Origin: Desulfobacterales bacterium
GTDB lineage: Bacteria > Desulfobacterota > Desulfobacteria > Desulfobacterales > C00003106
DNA: 5,695 nt
Direction of reading: 5' to 3'
NCBI GenBank assembly: GCA_030613165.1
Contig: JAUWMN010000130.1
Span: 1 to 5,695 of the forward strand
In this document: positions 1 through 4,986 of the stretch, piece after piece
How positions within the stretch are numbered: the stretch's first letter is position 1
Layout: each line of letters starts with the position of its first letter
The notes under the pieces: model-generated
The model's database searches: none
What the model saw: only the letters and a program-made list of their open reading frames with translations
What the model was told of the DNA's origin: nothing
Position numbers and translations under genes: made by a program

Positions 1-142
1 CTGCACCGCATCTTATATGGACCTTGTCTATGCTCCCAAATACCCAGACGGCATGGGGACCTTTATTTCAAAAGAAGTGACGTGCCGTTCGACGGGTGAC
101 CCTATCTGCAAATTCGTGGCTGAACTCGTCCAGCCACGGTAA
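1..142 (+). CDS. V4R-domain sensor protein, 3' end only (C-terminal 46 residues)
   Basis: The plus-strand frame starting at base 2 is open from the window edge to a TAA at 140-142. It gives 46 residues that read as the end of a V4R (4-vinyl reductase-like) domain, a small-molecule-binding fold found alone or at the N-terminus of sigma-54 regulators such as DmpR, XylR and MopR. Visible potential metal ligands are Cys1 (CTASY), Glu25 and Cys28 (KEVTC) and Cys36 (DPICKF). The E-x2-C-x7-C spacing is the same as that of the zinc site I recall from MopR (Cys155, Glu178, Cys181, Cys189). The protein ends six residues after the domain, so it has no C-terminal effector. Its stop lies 7 bases before the preferred start of the hybrid kinase, so the two are probably co-transcribed and may work together. 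The N-terminal part, and any extra domain in it, lies outside the window. Confidence 0.75.
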   Translation, partial: CTASYMDLVYAPKYPDGMGTFISKEVTCRSTGDPICKFVAELVQPR

Positions 143-149
143 GCTTATT

Positions 150-1778
150 ATGAATTCGGAAAGTAAAAAGACAATTAAATGGTCTTCTGAAATTAGTCCG
201 TACGAAATATTGCATTCCTTGCCGGATGCTGTTTTTACTACGGACCGCCAGATGAGGATCAACTATTTCAACCTGGCAGCAGGCAACATAACCGGTTTCA
301 GTCCTCAGGAAGCCCTGGGGATGTACTGCAAGGATATCCTGAAATCTGATACCTGTGAAATAGAATGCCCCATTAAGAAAGCGCTCGATTCCAATCAAAA
401 TATCTTTAATATCGAAACGGTAATAACTACTGACACCGGAGAACAAATCACTATACTCATCAGCGCTTCGCTCCTCTCCGACTCATCCGGAGAGGTTGTT
501 GGCTATATGCATGTCTTTAGGGATATCTCGCCTATTAAAGCAATCATGTCAGACCTGGAAATCTCCCGCAATAACCTGGCTGAAAAAAATATTGAATTAG
601 CCAATACACTCAAGGAACTTAAATCAACGCAAAAACAACTCCTGCACGCACAAAAAATGGAATCGATGGGTACCCTGGCAGGGGGGATTGCCCATGATTT
701 TAATAACCTCTTGAGTGGTATTCTCGGATATGCGTCTCTTCTCAAAATCAAGATCGAGCCCGATTGCACCACCTATAAGTATGCGGATACGATAGAACAA
801 TCGGCTGTCAAGGCGTCCAGGCTGACACAACAGCTCTTGGCCTTTAGCCGCGGTGGCAAGTATCAATCCCAAGTCGTCAATATCAACAAGGCGATTGAGG
901 AGACTCTCCACCTTCTTGAAAGAACCATAGACAAAAAAATCCAAATAGAACAATCGCTCGCCTCTGATCTGTGGACAGTAGAGGCAGATCCATCACAAAT
1001 CGAACAGGTCTTGATGAACTTGGGCATTAACGCCCGCGACGCAATGCCAACCGGGGGCAAGCTTACCGTGACAACGGAGAATGTTCATCTTAGTGGTAAT
1101 TCCAACATTGGCTATATAGAGGCAACAGAGGGAAACTACGTAAAAATATCGATTTCAGACACTGGGAAGGGTATACCGGAAGAAATTCAGAGCAAGATAT
1201 TTGATCCCTTTTTTTCTACCAAGGAAAAGGGGAAGGGAACCGGATTGGGGCTTGCCGTGGTTTACGGAATTGTTAAAAACCATGGGGGCCATATTAATGT
1301 AAAGAGCAGCCCAGCTGATGGAACCACCTTTGAAATTTTCATTCCAATGTCCGACAAGGCTGAAGAGATGACCGGTGTTGTAATGGAATCAAAGGTTCCA
1401 GGCGGACGTGAAACAATACTCTTAGTGGACGATGAAGAGGTTTTAAGAAATCTGGGACATGAAATACTCACCAATAAGGGGTACACAGTATTTCTGGCTT
1501 CCAACGGCTTAGAGGCCATTCAATGGTATGAAAAACAAGAAGGCAACATAGATTTGGTTATTCTTGACATGATCATGCCCAAAATGGACGGCGTGGAGAC
1601 ATATAAGCACCTAAAAGCGATGAACTCTTCTCTGAAGATTCTTATATCCAGCGGTTACAGTCACGATAGCCCAAGTCACACGGATTTTCAAAATGGGATA
1701 GAGGGTTTTGTCCAAAAACCGTATAAGATAGATGCGCTAACAAAAAAAGTCAGAGAGATTTTAGACAAGGAACATTGA
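150..1778 (+). CDS. PAS-domain hybrid histidine kinase with C-terminal receiver
   Basis: A cytoplasmic hybrid sensor kinase of 542 aa with no membrane segment. Residues about 15-125 form a PAS domain (SLPDAVFTTD, then GYMHVFRDIS). Next comes a coiled linker (about 135-170), then a HisKA domain with His182 in GGIAHDFNN. The HATPase domain has its N box at Asn294 (NARDAMP), G1 at 337-342 (DTGKGI), F box at 351-355 (FDPFF) and G2 at 361-368 (GKGTGLGL). Residues about 422-540 are a receiver: acidic pair Asp427/Asp428, phospho-acceptor Asp473 (LDMIMPKMDG), Ser500/501 and Lys523 (QKP). All catalytic residues are present, so phosphorelay His182 to Asp473 is expected. An in-frame ATG at 96 lies inside the upstream V4R gene; ATG 150 falls just after that gene's stop and starts near the PAS domain, so I prefer it, although its ribosome-binding site is weak. 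The PAS domain carries three clustered cysteines (60, 69, 73), which may make it redox- or metal-responsive. The receiver's output partner is not in the window. Confidence 0.93.
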   Translation: MNSESKKTIKWSSEISPYEILHSLPDAVFTTDRQMRINYFNLAAGNITGFSPQEALGMYCKDILKSDTCEIECPIKKALDSNQNIFNIETVITTDTGEQITILISASLLSDSSGEVVGYMHVFRDISPIKAIMSDLEISRNNLAEKNIELANTLKELKSTQKQLLHAQKMESMGTLAGGIAHDFNNLLSGILGYASLLKIKIEPDCTTYKYADTIEQSAVKASRLTQQLLAFSRGGKYQSQVVNINKAIEETLHLLERTIDKKIQIEQSLASDLWTVEADPSQIEQVLMNLGINARDAMPTGGKLTVTTENVHLSGNSNIGYIEATEGNYVKISISDTGKGIPEEIQSKIFDPFFSTKEKGKGTGLGLAVVYGIVKNHGGHINVKSSPADGTTFEIFIPMSDKAEEMTGVVMESKVPGGRETILLVDDEEVLRNLGHEILTNKGYTVFLASNGLEAIQWYEKQEGNIDLVILDMIMPKMDGVETYKHLKAMNSSLKILISSGYSHDSPSHTDFQNGIEGFVQKPYKIDALTKKVREILDKEH

Positions 1779-1806
1779 CAGTTTCGTAAAAAGTCTTGAG
1801 TTTGAT

Positions 1807-1812
1807 AAAGGA
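1807..1812 (+). promoter_or_regulatory. Ribosome-binding site that decides the prepilin peptidase start
   Basis: AAAGGA lies 8 bases before GTG 1821 and 5 bases before the in-frame TTG at 1818. The longer spacing and the better start codon favour GTG 1821. There is no ATG near the beginning of this reading frame. Confidence 0.6.
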
Positions 1813-1820
1813 CTCCATTG

Positions 1821-2582
1821 GTGCTTGCCGGCTTTATTTTTTTGGATGGATTGATAATTGGAAGTTTTTTGAATGTCTGTATTTTTAGACTTCCCAATTC
1901 AAGATCACTTATACTTCCAGGATCGTCATGCCCTCATTGTAATCAGTCAATAAAATTCTACGACAATATTCCCATACTGAGTTACTTGTGGCTAGGCGGA
2001 AAATGTCGATTTTGTGGCCATATGATTTCAGCTCGATATCCCTTAGTGGAACTCCTCTCCGGGATTCTGGCTTTGGCACTCTTTGTCCGATACGGCATTA
2101 CCTGGCCGGCCTTGATTCTCTATGTCTTCGCTGCCTCACTCTTAATTATCACCTTTGTAGATATAGATCACAAAATCATTCCGGATAGTATCACAATCCC
2201 AGGTGTCCCGATAGGTTTTCTGGCATCCTTCTTTCTGCCATATGTGACCTGGATAGATTCTCTTATCGGAATCGTGTCGGGGGGAGGCAGTCTCCTTGTA
2301 GTTGCCATTATTTATGAATTTATTGCAAAAAAGGAAGGAATGGGAGGGGGAGATATTAAACTCCTGGCAATGATCGGAGGTTTTTTAGGGTGGCAGGGGG
2401 TTTTGTTCACGATACTCTCCAGTTCCGTTCTCGGGACCGTGGTTGGAATTTTTGTTGCGCTTAAAACAAAACAGGGACGTCAGGTCGCCATACCCTTTGG
2501 TCCATTTTTGAGTATCGGGGCGTTGTTATACATCTTTCAAGGCCCTGAAATCATCAGGTGGTATTTTGAACTCTTGAGGTAA
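1821..2582 (+). CDS. pilD: Type IV prepilin leader peptidase / N-methyltransferase
   Basis: An inner-membrane aspartic protease (A24 family) of 253 aa that removes the leader peptide of type IV pilins and type II secretion pseudopilins and usually N-methylates the new first residue. It starts with the family signature GLIIGSFLNV-IFRLP. The four-cysteine zinc-type motif of the methyltransferase domain follows, as CPHC (37, 40) and CRFC (62, 65). The first catalytic aspartate lies in FVDIDHKIIPD (114/116) and the second is Asp178 in GMGGGDIKL. Several hydrophobic segments make up the rest, and the length is typical for complete PilD proteins. The start is non-ATG (GTG 1821, or TTG 1818 giving one more residue). 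It follows the hybrid kinase by 42 bases and precedes the HAMP kinase by 23, so it is probably in the same operon. No pilin, pilus ATPase or secretion gene is visible beside it, so its substrates are presumably encoded elsewhere. Confidence 0.95.
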   Translation: MLAGFIFLDGLIIGSFLNVCIFRLPNSRSLILPGSSCPHCNQSIKFYDNIPILSYLWLGGKCRFCGHMISARYPLVELLSGILALALFVRYGITWPALILYVFAASLLIITFVDIDHKIIPDSITIPGVPIGFLASFFLPYVTWIDSLIGIVSGGGSLLVVAIIYEFIAKKEGMGGGDIKLLAMIGGFLGWQGVLFTILSSSVLGTVVGIFVALKTKQGRQVAIPFGPFLSIGALLYIFQGPEIIRWYFELLR

Positions 2583-2605
2583 GACATACTCCTAAAAAAT
2601 AACCA

Positions 2606-4183
2606 ATGAAAATAACCACTCCCACTCTTCGCACTGAAATCTTATTGACACTTTTATTCCTTTTGTTAATCGGCATGGGTCTCATAAGTATAGTTACCCT
2701 AAAAATAACAGAGGGGAATCTTGTTCAGTATCCAAAAAAGCTGGGGCTTTCTGCTGTTCAAAGCTTACAAAAAACGATCGATGAGACCGGAATAAATTCG
2801 ACCGCCCCGCTATTCCGCAATCGACTAAAAGAGCTTCTGTCTGAACAAATAAGGAGGATGTACCTACCCCACCTCTTTAAAAAAATAGAGATCATAGGAA
2901 AAGATCTTACTGTATGGGCATCCAGTACAGACACCCTCCCACCTCAAACCACGGTTCCTCATTTCTCTTTCTTTTTTCAGTCTAAAAAACATGATATCCG
3001 CATCAATCAAGATACACTGAGCATTATGGCTCCTCTTTTCTTAGGCGCCGATTGTGTCGCCGCTGCAAACGTCGAAGTCGGCATCGATGGTGTTCGGAAA
3101 ACCATCGGCAAACTGCATGTAATGCTTTTGCTTTATATCGGTTTGAACACCTTTATTCTGGTGATAATCGGCAACTTTCTGCTGTCAAGAATCGTGATCA
3201 AACCTATAGCCCGTCTCGTCAAACTAACTGATCAATTTGAAGATACTAATATTTTCACTCTTTCAACAAGCTCTGGCTTGAATGAAATCAGCAGATTGGC
3301 TATCGCACTCAACAGAATGCTAAAAAGATTGGGAGAAAACAAGAAGCTTTTAGAAGCCCAGATAGAGTCTCTGACCAAAGCAAATCAGAAATTAAACGAA
3401 GCGCGCGAAGAGCTTGTCCGGTCAGAGAGGCTCGCCTCGCTCGGACGTTTGGCTGCAGGGATTGCACATGAGATCGGGAACCCCATAGGAGCTGTACTGG
3501 GCTATACAAATATACTCCTCGAGGAGACAAAAGACGATGAGTCATCAAAAGACTATCTCAAGAGAATTGAAAAGGAGATTATCCGTATAGATACCATTGT
3601 CCGCGAACTCCTAGACTTCGCCCGGCCATCACACTCAGAACCTGTAAAAGTCGACCTAAACCTGATTGTCAATGAGACAATTTCTTTCTTTTCCCATCAA
3701 ACAATAGCAAATCAGATCGAACTTGTATCAGAATTGCATGATGAATCCCTCACGATATGGGTCGATTCCAATAAAATCAAACAGGTGCTAATTAACCTGA
3801 TCCTCAATGCCTATGATGCTATGACGGAAAAACAGGGAATGCTAAACAAAGAAAAAAAAGGCTGGACGGCAAGACTCACTATCACAACAGAAAAGGCTTC
3901 TTCGGATCATCCGAGCCTCCAGTCGTACAAAGAAAAAACATCGGGGGCCTGTGCCCTTCTGACAGTCTCAGACACGGGCACAGGAATCGCCGGAAGTAAT
4001 TTGGAAAAAATATTTGATCCTTTTTTTACAACCAAATCTCCGGGGCAAGGTAACGGTTTAGGTCTGGCGATATCCTTAAGAATTGTTGAATCATTCAATG
4101 GTCATATCTACGTTGAAAGTACGGAGGGAGAAGGGAGTACATTTATGATTGTACTACCAATAGCCGGTGAGTCCACGAGATAG
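2606..4183 (+). CDS. Membrane-bound HAMP sensor histidine kinase
   Basis: An inner-membrane sensor kinase of 525 aa. Membrane segment 1 is at about residues 11-33 and segment 2 at about 172-195. They enclose a periplasmic region of about 140 residues that I do not recognise. A HAMP linker (about 190-243, with the IKPIARL start) leads into a coiled coil (about 243-275). HisKA has His288 in AAGIAHEIGNPIG. The HATPase has its N box at Asn401 (NAYDAM), G1 at 456-461 (DTGTGI), F box at 470-474 (FDPFF) and G2 at 480-487 (GQGNGLGL). The architecture is that of NtrB/ZraS/AtoS-like kinases, which often pair with NtrC-type sigma-54 response regulators. It has two membrane spans rather than the six of classical PilS, so I do not call it pilS despite the adjacent pilD. 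The start ATG has no clear Shine-Dalgarno sequence, only an A-rich leader, so coupling to pilD translation is possible. The G of its TAG stop is also the first base of the palindromic element that follows. No receiver protein is encoded next to it. Confidence 0.93.
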   Translation: MKITTPTLRTEILLTLLFLLLIGMGLISIVTLKITEGNLVQYPKKLGLSAVQSLQKTIDETGINSTAPLFRNRLKELLSEQIRRMYLPHLFKKIEIIGKDLTVWASSTDTLPPQTTVPHFSFFFQSKKHDIRINQDTLSIMAPLFLGADCVAAANVEVGIDGVRKTIGKLHVMLLLYIGLNTFILVIIGNFLLSRIVIKPIARLVKLTDQFEDTNIFTLSTSSGLNEISRLAIALNRMLKRLGENKKLLEAQIESLTKANQKLNEAREELVRSERLASLGRLAAGIAHEIGNPIGAVLGYTNILLEETKDDESSKDYLKRIEKEIIRIDTIVRELLDFARPSHSEPVKVDLNLIVNETISFFSHQTIANQIELVSELHDESLTIWVDSNKIKQVLINLILNAYDAMTEKQGMLNKEKKGWTARLTITTEKASSDHPSLQSYKEKTSGACALLTVSDTGTGIAGSNLEKIFDPFFTTKSPGQGNGLGLAISLRIVESFNGHIYVESTEGEGSTFMIVLPIAGESTR

Positions 4184-4325
4184 TGTCCATCCAGAAATGG
4201 TAAGTTTTGTTCCAAGACAAGGCCGCACAAGAGTTTCTGCCACAGGCGTAGTAGCGCTACATCGAGGACAGAAACTCGCGGAGAACGCAGTATTGGGGCA
4301 AAAGATGCCATTTCTGGATGGACAC
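4183..4325. mobile_element. MITE-like palindromic element with perfect 18-bp terminal inverted repeats
   Basis: GTGTCCATCCAGAAATGG at 4183-4200 is repeated exactly, inverted, at 4308-4325. The symmetry continues inward without gaps around position 4254: TTTTG 4205-4209 pairs with 4299-4303, CCAA 4212-4215 with 4293-4296, GAGTTTCTG 4231-4239 with 4269-4277, and GTAG 4248-4251 with 4257-4260. The 143 bp are therefore one long imperfect hairpin with strong ends, too short for a transposase. This is the form of a miniature inverted-repeat transposable element mobilised in trans. I cannot name the parent family, and no clear target-site duplication is visible. It separates two convergent genes and may act as a transcription block between them, although no U-run follows either arm. 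A structured non-coding RNA is the main alternative. Confidence 0.75.
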
Positions 4326-4328
4326 AAA

Positions 4329-4649
4329 CTAAAAATAGAACGTTACACCCACCAAAATCGGTAGGTCTATATATGAACCAACATCAAAAATCTGCTTAAG
4401 TTCCATAGTGTTATTTACATTGTATTGATATTGCAACACGCCGTATATGCCTACTCTATTTTTCTTATACTCAATTTCCAATACTGTCTCCATGTTATCA
4501 TCACAAGGCGGCTCTAACGTTGCCTCTTTTTGTGTGATTGCCTCGGGCAATAGGCCCGTGTTGTTGTAACTATCCTCTGCATAGGCGGGTTGAGTGGTAC
4601 ATACAAAGATTACAAATCCCACGATCGTTACAATAATTCTGCGTTTCAA
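4329..4649 (-). CDS. Small secreted protein of unknown function, outer-membrane-like C-terminus
   Basis: I do not recognise the family. Translation from TTG 4649 gives 106 aa. It begins with a standard signal peptide: basic start MKRR, a hydrophobic core to about residue 16, and cleavage after PAYA at residue 24. The mature part is about 82 aa with one cysteine in a PPCDD stretch. The C-terminal half alternates hydrophobic and polar residues (ETVLEIEYKK, GIYGVLQYQYNV) and ends LPILVGVTFYF. A terminal Phe with hydrophobic residues at every second position before it is the recognition pattern of outer-membrane beta-barrel proteins, yet there is room for only about four strands. It could be a tiny oligomeric outer-membrane protein or the shortened remnant of a larger barrel. 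An in-frame GTG at 4658 would add three residues, but the ribosome-binding site fits TTG better. A consensus sigma-54 promoter lies upstream. Its stop is 3 bases from the palindromic element. Confidence 0.65.
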   Translation of the reverse strand: MKRRIIVTIVGFVIFVCTTQPAYAEDSYNNTGLLPEAITQKEATLEPPCDDNMETVLEIEYKKNRVGIYGVLQYQYNVNNTMELKQIFDVGSYIDLPILVGVTFYF

Positions 4650-4653
4650 ACCT

Positions 4654-4663
4654 ACCACCCCCT
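4654..4663 (-). promoter_or_regulatory. Ribosome-binding site supporting the TTG start of the secreted protein
   Basis: The minus strand reads AGGGGGTGGT, matching 8 of 10 bases of the extended Shine-Dalgarno AGGAGGTGAT. The five-G core ends 8 bases before TTG 4649. The alternative GTG 4658 lies inside this site and has only AAAAGG two to three bases ahead, which is too close. Confidence 0.5.
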
Positions 4664-4706
4664 TTTCGGGCCTTTTTAAAAACCCATATACTCAACACGA
4701 TGAATA

Positions 4707-4722
4707 AGCAAACCGCATGCCA
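4707..4722 (-). promoter_or_regulatory. Sigma-54 (RpoN) -24/-12 promoter of the small secreted protein gene
   Basis: The minus strand reads TGGCATGCGGTTTGCT. It matches the sigma-54 consensus TGGCAYRNNNNTTGCW at every specified position, with the required 10 bases between the GG (4721-4720) and GC (4709-4708) pairs. Transcription would start near 4696, leaving a leader of about 47 bases before TTG 4649. Expression should therefore need RpoN and an AAA+ activator. The partial sigma-54 activator gene just upstream is the obvious candidate. Confidence 0.8.
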
Positions 4723-4812
4723 GGAAAATCTGTTTGTAGTTTTCCATAATTATTGACACCGTTGCCCCGGTGGGGAAGGAGAAAGGGAAGGGTGAAGATA
4801 ACTATCTGAAAG

Positions 4813-4843
4813 TCATCCTTATTCATCCTCATCCCGGTCATCT
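4813..4843 (-). promoter_or_regulatory. Candidate upstream activator site: GGATGA direct repeats
   Basis: On the minus strand GGATGA occurs at 4834-4829, 4828-4823 and 4818-4813, with a near copy AGATGA at 4843-4838. The copies centred on about 4826 and 4816 are 10 bases, one helical turn, apart. They lie roughly 115-150 bases upstream of the predicted start near 4696, the usual distance for sigma-54 activator binding sites. Such sites are normally inverted repeats, which weakens the case. Confidence 0.3.
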
Positions 4844-4883
4844 TCCATTGAGAAAAAAGGGGCTTTTCGGCTTCTTGCTAAGC

Positions 4884-4899
4884 TGGCATAATTACAGCT
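4884..4899 (+). promoter_or_regulatory. Weak sigma-54-like promoter facing the activator gene's 3' end
   Basis: TGGCATAATTACAGCT has the TGGCAT block and a GC pair at the correct spacing, but lacks the two T residues before the -12 GC. A transcript would start near 4910 and run antisense into the end of the activator gene. No convincing open frame lies downstream, so it is a chance match or drives a non-coding RNA. Confidence 0.25.
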
Positions 4900-4910
4900 G
4901 ACTTGCTTAA

Positions 4911-4981
4911 CCTCACCTGATCAAGTGTGTTGTTTAGTAGACAAATGGGGGCTCTTTTTGTGAAAAATGACACAGGTGAGG
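4911..4981. repeat. Inverted repeat, 9-bp perfect arms, just downstream of the activator gene
   Basis: CCTCACCTG at 4911-4919 is repeated exactly, inverted, at 4973-4981, separated by 53 bases. Smaller hairpins lie inside, such as TTTTT-GTG-AAAAA at 4955-4967. The right arm ends 5 bases from the activator's stop codon. No U-run follows on either strand, so it is not a standard intrinsic terminator. It could be an RNA 3'-end structure or a pair of protein-binding half-sites. Confidence 0.45.
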
Positions 4982-4986
4982 CAGTT

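Larger units (their letters stand above)
4650..4986. other. Intergenic regulatory stretch between the activator gene and the secreted-protein gene
   Basis: I find no supportable gene in these 337 bases. The stretch holds the leader and sigma-54 promoter of the secreted-protein gene, a short dyad CCCC-GGT-GGGG at 4765-4775, GGATGA direct repeats on the minus strand at 4813-4843, a weaker plus-strand sigma-54-like site at 4884-4899, and a 9-bp inverted repeat spanning 4911-4981. The density of such sites fits an upstream control region for an RpoN-dependent gene. Confidence 0.6.

Noticed and set aside
96..149. Upstream in-frame ATG at 96 as the hybrid kinase start
   Set aside because: It would overlap the V4R coding region by 47 bases and add 18 residues unlike a PAS N-terminus; ATG 150 follows the V4R stop directly.
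102..1060. Antisense open frames opposite the hybrid kinase
   Set aside because: They lie opposite a kinase with all its motifs in order, have no plausible domains or start signals, and are chance frames.
4183..4325. Integron attC site or CRISPR-like repeat
   Set aside because: The ends lack the GTTRRRY/RYYYAAC attC core sites, there is no integrase or cassette array, and there is only one repeat unit pair with no spacers.
4167..4364. Plus-strand open frame of 65 codons across the palindromic element
   Set aside because: It overlaps the kinase's end and the inverted repeats, has no ribosome-binding site, and its sequence is explained by the element.
4585..4605. Lipoprotein signal (Cys17) in the small secreted protein
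   Set aside because: The residues before the cysteine (IFV) lack the small Gly/Ala/Ser at -1, whereas a good signal peptidase I site, AYA before Glu25, is present.
4753..4758. TTGACA as a plus-strand sigma-70 -35 box
   Set aside because: No -10-like sequence lies 16-18 bases downstream (the region is G-rich) and no plus-strand gene follows.
4855..4867. AAAAG-GGG-CTTTT as an intrinsic terminator for the activator gene
   Set aside because: On the minus strand it is followed by T residues, but the stem is only five pairs, four of them A-T, so it is too weak; it also lies about 120 bases past the stop.
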